Source of the DNA: Martelella alba
Lineage (GTDB): Bacteria; Pseudomonadota; Alphaproteobacteria; Rhizobiales; Rhizobiaceae
NCBI RefSeq assembly: GCF_006516955.1
Contig: NZ_VHLG01000001.1
Coordinates: 186,001-250,000, forward strand
Direction: 5' to 3'
Length of the DNA: 64,000 nt
The translations under genes and the position numbers were made by a program. How positions within the stretch are numbered: the first letter of the stretch is position 1; each line of letters opens with the position of its first letter. Under the pieces are notes generated by a model. It saw only the letters and a list, made by a program, of their open reading frames with translations. It was not told the origin of the DNA and did no database searches. Of the stretch, positions 9,079-17,349 are shown one piece after another.

Positions 9079-10206
9079 TCAGCGCACGATCGTCAGCGTT
9101 TCCGCAGCACGGGTGACGGCGGTGTAAAGCCAGCGTTCGCTCATATCGCGGAAGGCCCAGCTTTCATCGAATAGCACGACATTGTTCCACTGCGAGCCCT
9201 GCGCCTTGTGTACCGTCAGCGCATAGCCGTAATCAAAATCGTCGTAGCGCTTCTTCGTCGACCAGGGAATTTCCGTCTCACTGTCCTCAAAAGCTGCTTT
9301 CAGCAGCTTGATACGGGCTGCACCGCGGTCGATATCATCGTCGTCAGGCTTGACCAGCAGGTTCATGCCCGGCTTCACCGTTTCTCGCGATGATGACATC
9401 ACCTGCCAGAGCGAGCCATTCAGCAAGCCCTTGGCCGGATCATTCCTGAGACAAACCAGCTTGTCACCGGCCTGCGGATGGATCTGGGTGAAGCCTTTCA
9501 ACTCACGCAGACGCTGATTATAGCGCCGGCGCGTGCGATTGGTGCCAACCAGCACCTGATCAGCGTCCAGCACCAGATCCTGCGTCACCTCGCGACGCGA
9601 GATCACCCGCGCCGTGCCGAAATCACCATAGTTCAGCTCCTCGCCGTTACGCACGCGCATGGCGAGATCGATAATTGGATTGTCCCGGGCTTGGCGGTGA
9701 ATTTCCGTGAGCAGGAAATCGGGCTCCTGTTCGGTGAAATAGCCGCCGCCTGAGACCGGCGGCAACTGGCCCGGATCGCCAAGCACCAGAACCGGCGTGC
9801 CAAAACTCATCAGATCCTGACCAAGCTTCTCGTCCACCATCGAGCATTCGTCGATGACAATGAGGGCCGCCTTGGCGAGCGGGCTCTGCCGGTTGATCGA
9901 AAACATCGGTGAAACCGAGGTCTTGCCGGTCTCCTCATTCTCGATCATTTCCTCACCCTTGGGGCGATAGATCAGCGAATGAATGGTGCGTGCATTGCTG
10001 GCGCCGCGTGCGCGCAGAACCTGCGCCGCTTTTCCGGTGAAGGCGGCAAACAGTACCTCGCCATCAACATGTTCGGCGAAATACCGCGCAAGCGTGGTCT
10101 TGCCCGTTCCGGCATAGCCGAACAGACGGAAGATCGGTTTGCGCCCCTCTTTGAGCCATGTCGAAACGGCCTTGAGCGCTTCATCCTGTTGCGGTGAAAA
10201 CTCCAT
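9079..10206 (-). CDS. RecD-like ATP-dependent DNA helicase / exodeoxyribonuclease V-like
   Basis: About 375 residues. SF1B helicase motifs are in order: Q-like FSPQQDEAL, Walker A GYAGTGKT (30-37), Walker B LIVIDECSMVD, QLPPV after LVLGDPG, and the C-terminal VHKAQGSQWNNVVLFDE plus YTAVTRA. It is shorter than RecD2 and lacks its N-terminal extension, so it is the compact family often annotated as an ATP-dependent RecD-like helicase, presumably acting on DNA ends or in repair. The start is uncertain: ATG 10206 fits the family, but TTG 10233 has GGAGG nine bases before it and adds nine residues. It lies downstream of three LysE-type genes on the same strand. Confidence 0.85.
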   Translation of the reverse strand: MEFSPQQDEALKAVSTWLKEGRKPIFRLFGYAGTGKTTLARYFAEHVDGEVLFAAFTGKAAQVLRARGASNARTIHSLIYRPKGEEMIENEETGKTSVSPMFSINRQSPLAKAALIVIDECSMVDEKLGQDLMSFGTPVLVLGDPGQLPPVSGGGYFTEQEPDFLLTEIHRQARDNPIIDLAMRVRNGEELNYGDFGTARVISRREVTQDLVLDADQVLVGTNRTRRRYNQRLRELKGFTQIHPQAGDKLVCLRNDPAKGLLNGSLWQVMSSSRETVKPGMNLLVKPDDDDIDRGAARIKLLKAAFEDSETEIPWSTKKRYDDFDYGYALTVHKAQGSQWNNVVLFDESWAFRDMSERWLYTAVTRAAETLTIVR

Positions 10207-10284
10207 GGCGCGAATTGGCCGGATTCGGGCCAAAAAGGCAAGCCTCCATAGCCTGGCTTTAAAAGATTGCGCGCCGCCTGGCGA

Positions 10285-10884
10285 TCAGCGCAACATCGGC
10301 CAGAGACTGGCGACAAGCAGGATAGCCATGGCGATATTGAAGATCTTCAGACGTGTCGGATGGGCGAGCCACTGGCTCAATGCCGAACCAAAGCCAGCCC
10401 ACACAGACACGGAAAACAGTGAGACGAAACCAAAAAAGCCCGCAACCATGGCAACGCTGGAAACATAAGCGGACGGGCTCGTATAGAGTGCCATCGCCGT
10501 CATGCCCATGATCCAGGCTTTGGGATTGACCCATTGAAAGGCGGCAGCCTGCAAGAAGGTCAGAGGCCTGCCGTCGATGTCGGCTCTCCCTTCGCCCATG
10601 CTGCGCGTCGTCGCAATTTTCCAGGCAATCCAGACAAGATAGGCTCCACCGGCGAATTTCGTCGCCACAAAGAGCGCCGGAAAAGCCGTCAACAGCGCTC
10701 CGAGACCTGCACCGACGCAGGCAAGAAGAAATGCAAATCCGGCGGCGATGCCGCAAATATGCGGCAACGATCGAACATAGCCGAAATTCACACCCGATGC
10801 GAAGACCATCATATTGTTCGGCCCAGGCGACAGCGAGGCTGCGATCGCAAATCCAGACAAGGCTAAGAATGTTTCCAGCGGCAT
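10285..10884 (-). CDS. LysE/RhtB-family amino-acid exporter (paralogue 1)
   Basis: 199 residues with about six membrane helices and the family signature SPGPNNMMVFASG in the first loop, then AFQWVNPKAWIM in the middle. These inner-membrane proteins export amino acids or related metabolites by secondary transport. It starts at ATG 10884 with GGAG six bases before; the frame continues up to a TTG at 10896. It is clearly related to the next gene (shared GPNNMM, AGGAYLVWIAWK/GGAYLIYLAWR, FQWVNPK and a C-terminal SLWPML ending), so the pair is a tandem duplication. The substrate is unknown. Confidence 0.88.
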   Translation of the reverse strand: MPLETFLALSGFAIAASLSPGPNNMMVFASGVNFGYVRSLPHICGIAAGFAFLLACVGAGLGALLTAFPALFVATKFAGGAYLVWIAWKIATTRSMGEGRADIDGRPLTFLQAAAFQWVNPKAWIMGMTAMALYTSPSAYVSSVAMVAGFFGFVSLFSVSVWAGFGSALSQWLAHPTRLKIFNIAMAILLVASLWPMLR

Positions 10885-10961
10885 ATCGGTCTCCAAAGGG
10901 GCGCAAAAAAACTATGCCTGACCTTCGTCGACCTCAACATGCTTGTGATGCGCTGCGCTTG

Positions 10962-11555
10962 TTATTTCAGCATCGGCCAGAGGCTGAGCATCAGTAACGT
11001 CGCCATCGACAGGTTGAAACCGCGCAGATAGCGCGGGCGCTGCAGATATTGGCGCAGTGCCGTACCGAAACCGGTCCACACAGACAGGCTGATGGTCGAC
11101 ATGGCCGCAAAGGACAGAACGACGAGGACGGCCATCACCGCATAGGGACCCTCACTTGTAAATGCAGCCATGGCTGCCAGCGCCGAAACCCAGCCCTTCG
11201 GGTTTACCCATTGAAAGGCCGCCGCCTGGGTAAATGTCATCGGCGAGCCGGTGGCGTCCGTTGCGGCAATCGTCCGCCGTGTCGCCAGCCGCCAGGCCAG
11301 ATAGATGAGATAGGCGCCACCGACGATTTTCAGGGCATTGAGCAGCGGTGGAAAGGATGTAATCAGGATACCAAGCCCGGCGCCGACAGCGGTCTGCAGC
11401 ACCATCGAACCGAAAATTACGCCGCTCATATGGGGCAAACTGCGTCTGAAACCGAAATTGGCACCGGATGCCAGCAGCATCATATTATTCGGCCCTGGCG
11501 TGATCACGGCAGCAAAGGCAAAGCCGATCAGCGCCAGAATGAGACTCAGTGCCAT
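10962..11555 (-). CDS. LysE/RhtB-family amino-acid exporter (paralogue 2)
   Basis: 197 residues, same architecture as its downstream paralogue: TPGPNNMMLLASG in the first loop, GGAYLIYLAWRLATRR, AAAFQWVNPKGW and the ending LSLWPMLK. About six membrane segments span the inner membrane. ATG 11555 is preceded by GAGG at seven bases. The 77-bp gap to paralogue 1 is short enough for one transcript. Substrate unknown; closeness to ilvIH suggests a branched-chain amino acid or keto-acid link, which is inference only. Confidence 0.88.
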   Translation of the reverse strand: MALSLILALIGFAFAAVITPGPNNMMLLASGANFGFRRSLPHMSGVIFGSMVLQTAVGAGLGILITSFPPLLNALKIVGGAYLIYLAWRLATRRTIAATDATGSPMTFTQAAAFQWVNPKGWVSALAAMAAFTSEGPYAVMAVLVVLSFAAMSTISLSVWTGFGTALRQYLQRPRYLRGFNLSMATLLMLSLWPMLK

Positions 11556-11711
11556 GGAAAGACCTCGGTAACTGCGGCCAGGCGGGCCGGATTAAACTAT
11601 TGGTCTTTCGTAGTAAGCAAGCGGTTTGAAAGCTGACAACCGCCAAGTCCGCATAGCTGCCTTACGCATTTTGCGTGCAGTGCAGCATGCGCATAACGCG
11701 GCGCTGTGGCG

Positions 11712-12311
11712 CTACCAGAACAGCCAGAGCGGAACCTGAGTTGCGACAAGAAGAAGGACGGGCGCGGTGCGCGCCAGCTTGGAACAATGCGCCCTGTTGC
11801 AGACGGCCTGCATCTGCCGCCCCATCAGCAACCAGGCGAGGCTGGCGATCAGACGGACGGCAGCACAGATGGCGATGGCCACTGGAAACCACAATAAAAA
11901 CCGGGCCTCATTGGTATAGAGCAGAAACAGCGCCAGCGCCGTGAACCATTGCCGCGGACTGATCCATTGCAGCATCAGCGTTTCGGAAAAATAGCGCCCC
12001 TCTGTGACGAAAAGCACGCGATCAGCCGGCAGCGACCGCCAGAGCGAGATGGCCATGAAGATGAAAATCAGCAGACCGACGCCGCGCAAAAAGAGATTCA
12101 AGTGCGGCATTGCAAACATAACCGCACCGGTCAGACAGGCTGCCCAAATCTGCAAGCTTATCTGCCCGAACACAAGCCCTGAGATGGAGGGCATAATTGC
12201 GCGTCTCCGGCCTTTTTCAGCCAGAGACATCACATAAAGATTATCAGGCCCCGGCGGCAGATAGGCCGCCAGAGCCAGCCCTATCAGGGCCAGAAGTATT
12301 TCCTGCGTCAT
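11712..12311 (-). CDS. LysE-family exporter, divergent member, next to ilvH
   Basis: 199 residues with several membrane helices. The signature is altered to PPGPDNLYVMSLAEKGRRRA, and the FQWVNPK segment of the two neighbours is LMLQWISPRQWF here, so it is a more distant family member. It has a very strong ribosome-binding site (GGGAGGGGAG) and starts only 34 bp after the ilvH stop on the same strand, so it is probably co-transcribed with ilvIH. A role in exporting branched-chain amino acids or their keto acids is a reasonable guess from position. A cysteine-bearing C-terminal part (VCNRAHCSK) is unusual for the family. Confidence 0.82.
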   Translation of the reverse strand: MTQEILLALIGLALAAYLPPGPDNLYVMSLAEKGRRRAIMPSISGLVFGQISLQIWAACLTGAVMFAMPHLNLFLRGVGLLIFIFMAISLWRSLPADRVLFVTEGRYFSETLMLQWISPRQWFTALALFLLYTNEARFLLWFPVAIAICAAVRLIASLAWLLMGRQMQAVCNRAHCSKLARTAPVLLLVATQVPLWLFW

Positions 12312-12345
12312 CTCCCCTCCCTGGAAAAGGACGCTGCATCAATAT

Positions 12346-12918
12346 TCACATTCCCTGCGAGCCGCGATTCATCGAAGCGGGTCCGGTTCTGCAGATCTCA
12401 ACCAGTCCAAGCGGCCGCAAGACCGCGATGAACTGATCCACTTTCGACACCTTGCCCGTCAGTTCGAACATGAAGTGCTCTACTGTAGCATCAACGACCT
12501 TGGCATTGAAAGCGTCCGCTAGTCTAAGAGCCTCGGCGCGCTGCTCGCCTCGACCGGCGATCTTGATCAGCGCGACCTCGCGTTCAACCGGTCCGTCCTG
12601 GCCGAGTTCACGGGCCCGCACGGACAGGTCGACGACCTTGTGCACGGGAACAAGACGGTCGAGCTGCGCCTTGATCTGCTCCAGGACTTCCGGCGTTCCC
12701 TTGGTGACAATGGTGATGCGCGACAGATGTGCCTCATGCTCGGTTTCCGAAACGGTGAGGCTTTCGATGTTGTAGCCGCGACCGGAGAAGAGACCGATAA
12801 CCCGGGCAAGAACACCCGGCTCGTTGGCAACGAGGATGGAAAGCGTGTGGCGCTCGGCGATCGTGTGTTGCCGGCTGATGAAATAGGCCGAACCGGTCGG
12901 CTGTAGCTTGGCGTTCAT
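12346..12918 (-). CDS. ilvH: acetolactate synthase small (regulatory) subunit
   Basis: 190 residues. The N-terminal ACT domain begins RHTLSILVANEPGVLARVIGLFSGRGYNIESL, which binds valine in the family, and the C-terminal ACT-like half carries the KVVDATVEHFMFELTG segment. It activates and confers feedback inhibition on the catalytic subunit IlvI. AAAGGG precedes the ATG. It sits 15 bp behind ilvI and is expressed from the same attenuated transcript. Confidence 0.96.
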   Translation of the reverse strand: MNAKLQPTGSAYFISRQHTIAERHTLSILVANEPGVLARVIGLFSGRGYNIESLTVSETEHEAHLSRITIVTKGTPEVLEQIKAQLDRLVPVHKVVDLSVRARELGQDGPVEREVALIKIAGRGEQRAEALRLADAFNAKVVDATVEHFMFELTGKVSKVDQFIAVLRPLGLVEICRTGPASMNRGSQGM

Positions 12919-12933
12919 TGTCTTACCCTTTCA

Positions 12934-14712
12934 TCAAACCAGCTGGCGGCCCTTGGCGTCGATGGCCGTGGCAACGGCCTCGTCGCTGGCTTCATCCGGC
13001 AACAGCATTTCATTATGCGCCTTGCCCGACGGGATCATCGGGAAGCAATTGGCAAGATTGGCGACACGGCAATCGAAAATCACCGGCTTCGGGCTTTCGA
13101 TCATGCGGATGATCGCCTCGTCGAGATCGGCGGGATCGTCGCAATAGATCCCCTCGCCGCCATAGGCTTCCGCCAGCTTGACGAAGTCCGGCATTGCCTC
13201 GGTATAGGAATGCGACAGCCGGTTGCCATGCAGAAGCTGCTGCCACTGGCGCACCATGCCCATATACTGATTGTTCAGGATGAAGATCTTGACCGGCGCA
13301 TTGTGCTGAACGGCGGCCGACATTTCCTGAATGCACATCTGGATCGACGCGTCGCCGGCAATATCGATCACGAGGCTTTCGGGATGGGCGATTTGAACGC
13401 CGAGCGCTGCCGGCAGGCCATAGCCCATCGTGCCGAGGCCGCCAGAAGTCATCCAGTGGTTGGGCTCTTCAAAATCGATGAACTGCGCCGCCCACATCTG
13501 ATGCTGGCCGACTTCCGTTGTGATATAGAAGTCCCGGCCCTGCATATGCGCATTCAGCCGCTCCAGCGCATATTGCGGCATGATGACATCCTTGCTCGGC
13601 GTATAGGCAAAACAGTTGCGCGCGCGCCAGCGTTCGATATCACTCCACCAGTTCTTTAGTGACGGCAGCGCCGGCTCCTTGGGCAGCGCCCGCCACAGAC
13701 GAACCATCTCCTCCAGAACATGGGCGACATCGCCGAGGATCGGAATATCAACGCGGATGTTCTTGTTGATCGAGGACGGGTCAATATCGATATGGATCTT
13801 CTTCGAATTGGGTGCGAACGCGTCAACCCGGCCGGTAATGCGGTCGTCAAACCGCGCACCGATACAGACCATCACATCGCATTCATGCATGGCCAGATTA
13901 GCCTGATAGGAACCATGCATGCCCAGCATGCCGAGCCAGTTCTTGCCCGATGCTGGATAGGACCCCAGTCCCATCAGCGTCGAGGTGATCGGAAAATCGG
14001 TGATCTCGACCAGTTCGCGCAGAAGGCGAACCGCATCAGGACCGGAATTGATGACGCCGCCGCCCGTGTAGAGAACCGGGTGTTTGGCATTGGCCATCAG
14101 TTCAACGGCTGCCTGAATGGCTGCGGCATCGCCGGAAACACGCGGCTGGTAACTTTCACGGATCGGGTGGTCGGCAAGCGGCGTATAGCGCCCCGTTGCG
14201 AACTGCACATCCTTCGGGATATCAACAACGACCGGGCCAGGCCGTCCGGTTCTGGCAATGCGGAACGCCTCATGAATGACACTTGCCAGCTCGTTCACAT
14301 CCTTGACCAGCCAGTTATATTTGGTGCAGGGGCGTGTGATGCCAACCGTATCGCATTCCTGAAAGGCATCAGAGCCGATCAGCGAGGTTGGAACCTGGCC
14401 GGAGAGGCAGACAATCGGGATCGAATCCATCAGCGCATCCTGCAGCGGCGTTACCGCATTGGTCGCGCCTGGACCGGAGGTGACCAGCATGACGCCGACC
14501 TTGCCGGTGGAGCGGGCATAGCCTTCGGCCGCATGGCCGGCGCCCTGTTCATGACGCACGAGCACGTGCTGGATATCGTCCTGCTGGAAGATTTCGTCAT
14601 AGATCGGAAGCACAGCGCCACCCGGATATCCGAAGATGTGCTCTACCCCGTTCTCTTTCAGCGCCTGGAGGACGATCTCCGCGCCCGTCATCATGTTTTC
14701 CTTAGCAGTCAT
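12934..14712 (-). CDS. ilvI: acetolactate synthase large (catalytic) subunit
   Basis: 592 residues from the ATG at 14712. This thiamine-diphosphate- and FAD-dependent enzyme joins two pyruvates, or pyruvate with 2-oxobutyrate, in the first shared step of valine, leucine and isoleucine synthesis. Visible landmarks are FGYPGGAVLPIYD, the catalytic glutamate at about residue 55 (LVRHEQGAGHAAEGYA), and the ThDP/Mg motif GDASIQMCIQE ending in FILNNQYMGMVRQWQ. The frame extends 50 codons upstream through the attenuator, but that part is not protein-like. Expression is expected to respond to branched-chain aminoacyl-tRNA through the leader peptide at 14828-14884. Confidence 0.97.
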   Translation of the reverse strand: MTAKENMMTGAEIVLQALKENGVEHIFGYPGGAVLPIYDEIFQQDDIQHVLVRHEQGAGHAAEGYARSTGKVGVMLVTSGPGATNAVTPLQDALMDSIPIVCLSGQVPTSLIGSDAFQECDTVGITRPCTKYNWLVKDVNELASVIHEAFRIARTGRPGPVVVDIPKDVQFATGRYTPLADHPIRESYQPRVSGDAAAIQAAVELMANAKHPVLYTGGGVINSGPDAVRLLRELVEITDFPITSTLMGLGSYPASGKNWLGMLGMHGSYQANLAMHECDVMVCIGARFDDRITGRVDAFAPNSKKIHIDIDPSSINKNIRVDIPILGDVAHVLEEMVRLWRALPKEPALPSLKNWWSDIERWRARNCFAYTPSKDVIMPQYALERLNAHMQGRDFYITTEVGQHQMWAAQFIDFEEPNHWMTSGGLGTMGYGLPAALGVQIAHPESLVIDIAGDASIQMCIQEMSAAVQHNAPVKIFILNNQYMGMVRQWQQLLHGNRLSHSYTEAMPDFVKLAEAYGGEGIYCDDPADLDEAIIRMIESPKPVIFDCRVANLANCFPMIPSGKAHNEMLLPDEASDEAVATAIDAKGRQLV

Positions 14713-14770
14713 CGCTTCATTTCCGTCTCGATGGTCCGTTGAATGGATGTTTCCGGTTGTTTTCGGGCAT

Positions 14771-14794
14771 AAAAAAAGCCCCCTTGAGGGAGCC
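14771..14794 (-). terminator. intrinsic terminator of the ilvIH attenuator
   Basis: On the minus strand GGCTCCC pairs with GGGGGCT (two wobble pairs) around TCAA and is followed by a run of seven T. It lies between the leader peptide and ilvI, 59 bp before the ilvI start, where it would stop transcription when branched-chain tRNAs are charged. Confidence 0.85.
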
Positions 14795-14801
14795 GTTTGT
14801 C

Positions 14802-14848
14802 GCGCATGGGAGGCTACTGCCGAACGGTTACACCGTCCTGCCCATGCG
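14802..14848 (-). promoter_or_regulatory. ilvIH leader hairpin overlapping the leader-peptide end
   Basis: GCGCATGGG and CCCATGCGC pair as a long stem. Its left arm (minus-strand reading) is inside the last codons of the leader peptide, so a ribosome there would open it. It is the natural pause or protector stem of the attenuator; the exact competing antiterminator pairing was not folded. Confidence 0.7.
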
Positions 14849-14884
14849 CGATCCCACCACAATAAGAAGTGCCTTGATAATCAT
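14828..14884 (-). CDS. ilvIH leader peptide (18 aa)
   Basis: The peptide is MIIKALLIVVGSRMGRTV. Codons 2-3 are isoleucine, 6-7 leucine, 8 isoleucine, and 9-10 valine, so 7 of the first 10 residues are exactly the three end products of the pathway. It stops at a TAA inside the leader hairpin and is followed by an intrinsic terminator, the classical attenuation layout known for branched-chain operons. It is too short to be found by length-based gene calling. A candidate promoter places the transcription start at or next to the ATG, so translation may be leaderless; a weak AGG five bases upstream is the only ribosome-binding candidate otherwise. Confidence 0.88.
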   Translation of the reverse strand: MIIKALLIVVGSRMGRTV

Positions 14885-14890
14885 GAAAGC

Positions 14891-14919
14891 CTGATACCCT
14901 CTAAACGCTGCCCCGTCAA
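14891..14919 (-). promoter_or_regulatory. candidate promoter of the ilvIH leader
   Basis: Minus strand: TTGACG (14919-14914), 17-bp spacer, TATCAG (14896-14891), then only six bases to the leader-peptide ATG. The predicted +1 falls on the A of that ATG or within a base or two. Confidence 0.6.
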
Positions 14920-14978
14920 CAATGCCTGCAAGAAAAATAGCCAAATGCGCCCTGGCGTGAAATATTATTAAGCAAATG

Positions 14979-15887
14979 TCAGTTTGCCGCCCCGGATAGC
15001 GGATCGAAACGTGCCCAATCCGTGCCCATCTGGTTGCGAAACCAGGTCATCTGACGCTTGGCATATTGCCGGGTTGCCGCACTGGCCTTCTCAATGACCT
15101 CTTCACGGGTCATCTTCCCGTCCAGCATGGCGGCAATTTCGCGCACGCCGATTGCTTTCATCAGCGGTTGCGTCGGGGCGAGGTCGAGCGCCATCAGCGC
15201 CCTCACCTCCTCGACGGCGCCCTGATCAAGCATGGCCTCGAAACGGCTGTTGATACGCTGATGCAGTGCGGCGCGCTCTGGCAGAACGACAATCTTCTGC
15301 GCCTGTGCCGCATCGACAAGCGGAACTGAATTTTCCGCCTGAAACGCCGCAATGGAGCGGCCGGTGCTTTCAAGAACCTCCAGCGCCCGCACGATCCGCT
15401 GCGCATCGCCAGGCCCGAGCTTTGCCGCCACAGCCGGATCTCTTGCCTCAAGCTCGGCATGCAGCGCGCTGGCTCCGCCTGCCTGCTGCAGGCCGCGATA
15501 ATGGGCGCGCACCGCCGGATCGATCGCTGGCATAACCGCGATGCCTTCCGTCAGCGCCTTGAAATAGAGCCCCGTCCCACCGACGAAGACCGGTTTTTTC
15601 CCATCCAGTTGCTTCATCACTTCGAAGACATCATCCAGCCAGCGGCCGGTGGAATAATCAGCTGGGGCCGGAACATGGCCATAAAGTTTATGAGGCCGGA
15701 CGGCGCGGTCAGCGGCTGGCGGCCGGGCCGTCAGCACATCCAGCGTGTCGTAAACCTGCATGCTGTCGGCATTAATGATGACACCATCAACACGCGCTGC
15801 AATATCGAGCGCAAGGGCAGACTTGCCGCCCGCCGTCGGTCCCGTTATCAGATAGGCATCAAAACTGTCGTTTAAGGAAATATCCAT
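14979..15887 (-). CDS. miaA: tRNA dimethylallyltransferase
   Basis: 302 residues from the start MDISLNDSFDAY. It transfers a dimethylallyl group to N6 of A37 in tRNAs that read UNN codons. The P-loop GPTAGGKS lies at residues 16-23, followed by the family motifs INADSMQVYDTLDVLTARP, FVGGTGLYFKALTEG and the C-terminal YAKRQMTWFRNQ. The ATG at 15887 overlaps the start codon of serB on the other strand; the frame stays open further upstream, but those residues are antisense to serB and are not family-like. No strong ribosome-binding site is seen at 15887. Confidence 0.94.
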   Translation of the reverse strand: MDISLNDSFDAYLITGPTAGGKSALALDIAARVDGVIINADSMQVYDTLDVLTARPPAADRAVRPHKLYGHVPAPADYSTGRWLDDVFEVMKQLDGKKPVFVGGTGLYFKALTEGIAVMPAIDPAVRAHYRGLQQAGGASALHAELEARDPAVAAKLGPGDAQRIVRALEVLESTGRSIAAFQAENSVPLVDAAQAQKIVVLPERAALHQRINSRFEAMLDQGAVEEVRALMALDLAPTQPLMKAIGVREIAAMLDGKMTREEVIEKASAATRQYAKRQMTWFRNQMGTDWARFDPLSGAAN

Positions 15888-16764
15888 GGCTCTCGTTGCC
15901 ACGCTCATCACCAATCCGTCAAACCCGATTTTGAGCGTAGCGCTGGTGAAAGCAGCGGCGGCTGCCTCTGGTGCGGAAAAGACCGCCTGGCTTGCCGAAG
16001 GCGTTGCGGCCGATCTCTTCTTCTCCGCCAGCCCGGATCGCTCTGCCATTGAACGGGTGCTTGCGGGCGCAGCGGTTGATATCGTCATTCAACAGGATGA
16101 AACCCGCCGCAAGAAGGCACTGCTTGCCGATATGGATTCGACCATGATCGGTCAGGAATGCATTGATGAACTGGCGGCCGAAGTCGGGCTGAAGGAAAAG
16201 GTCGCAGCGATCACTGCGCGCGCCATGAATGGCGAGATTGAATTCGAGCCGGCCGTGCGCGAACGCGTCGGCCTCTTGAAGGGCCTGCCGATCTCGATCG
16301 TTGACGAGATTATTGCCAAACGTATCACCCTGACGCCGGGCGGGCGCGAACTGATCGCGACCATGAAAGCCAATGGCGGCTACAGCGCGCTCGTGTCTGG
16401 CGGCTTCACCGTCTTCACCAGCCGCATCGGTGCCATGATCGGCTTCGACGAAAACCGCGCCAATATTCTCAACGAGCAGGATGGTTTGCTGACCGGTACG
16501 GTCGCCGAGCCAATTCTTGGCAAACAGGCCAAGGTTGAAGCGCTTTATGATGTCGCGAAAAAGCGTGGTATCGGCCTGGAGGACGTCATGGTCGTCGGCG
16601 ACGGTGCCAATGATCTCGGCATGATCCAGCTAGCCGGCGCCGGGGTCGCGCTGCATGCCAAGCCCACCGTTGCCGCGCAGGCCGAAATGCGCGTCGATCA
16701 CGGTGACCTGACCGCGCTTCTATATATTCAGGGCTACCGGCGGGACGATTTCGCCGCCGTTTGA
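15886..16764 (+). CDS. serB: phosphoserine phosphatase
   Basis: 292 residues. It hydrolyses phosphoserine to serine, the last step of serine synthesis. The HAD motif I is ADMDSTMIGQ with catalytic aspartates at about 82 and 84; GGFTVFTSRIGAMIGFDENRAN and the Mg-binding MVVGDGANDLGMI follow. About 75 N-terminal residues precede the catalytic domain, starting MALVATLITNPSNP. AAGGAA seven bases before the ATG confirms the start. The first bases of this gene and of miaA overlap on opposite strands. An acetyltransferase gene follows after nine bases, probably on the same transcript. Confidence 0.95.
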   Translation: MALVATLITNPSNPILSVALVKAAAAASGAEKTAWLAEGVAADLFFSASPDRSAIERVLAGAAVDIVIQQDETRRKKALLADMDSTMIGQECIDELAAEVGLKEKVAAITARAMNGEIEFEPAVRERVGLLKGLPISIVDEIIAKRITLTPGGRELIATMKANGGYSALVSGGFTVFTSRIGAMIGFDENRANILNEQDGLLTGTVAEPILGKQAKVEALYDVAKKRGIGLEDVMVVGDGANDLGMIQLAGAGVALHAKPTVAAQAEMRVDHGDLTALLYIQGYRRDDFAAV

Positions 16765-16773
16765 GGGTGAAAA

Positions 16774-17349
16774 ATGCTGATTGCCGAAACCGACCGCCTG
16801 ATCATCCGTAACTGGCGCGACCGTGACCGCGATCTCTATTTTGAGATCAATTCTGACGATCGCGTCATGGAATTTTTTCCCATGCGGCGCAGCCGCGCCG
16901 AATCCGATGCGATCTTCGATCAGGTGCGCGACAAGATCAGCAATACCGGCCTTGGCTTTTTCGCACTCGAGCTGAAAGAACTCAGCGCGCCGATCGGCTT
17001 TTGCGGTCTGAATGACCGCTATTCAGTCCCGGTAAAGCCTGAGGGAACCTATGAGATTGGCTGGCGGCTTGCCGCCCGCTACTGGGGCAAGGGCTATGCA
17101 AGCGAGGCCGCCAGGGCACTGCTTGCGCTGGGCTTCGACACATATGCGCAGCAGCAGATTGTCGCCTTTGCCGTTGCCAGCAATCATCGCTCCACCGCCG
17201 TGATGGAGCGTCTTGGCATGTGGCGCGATCTTGATGCCGACTTCAACCATCCGGCCGTGCCGGACAGCCATCCGCAGCTGAAACGCCATGTGCTATACCG
17301 CATCATGCGCGAAGATTGGCTGGGTCGGGCTATTCCAGAACGAGGCTGA
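16774..17349 (+). CDS. GNAT-family N-acetyltransferase, RimJ/RimL-like
   Basis: 191 residues of the RimJ/RimL-type GNAT fold (Acetyltransf_3): ETDRLIIRNWRDRD at the start, YEIGWRLAARYWGKGYASEAARALL as the acetyl-CoA-binding motif A, and SNHRSTAVMERLGM towards the end. Members acetylate amino groups of ribosomal proteins, antibiotics or small metabolites using acetyl-CoA; the substrate here is unknown. GAGGG precedes ATG 16774, ten bases after serB ends. Its last 20 bp overlap the end of the convergent protease gene. Confidence 0.88.
   Translation: MLIAETDRLIIRNWRDRDRDLYFEINSDDRVMEFFPMRRSRAESDAIFDQVRDKISNTGLGFFALELKELSAPIGFCGLNDRYSVPVKPEGTYEIGWRLAARYWGKGYASEAARALLALGFDTYAQQQIVAFAVASNHRSTAVMERLGMWRDLDADFNHPAVPDSHPQLKRHVLYRIMREDWLGRAIPERG

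Noticed and set aside
13720-14742. Long plus-strand frame opposite ilvI (340 codons)
   Set aside because: Shadow of a GC-rich gene; ilvI is a complete, motif-bearing protein on the other strand.
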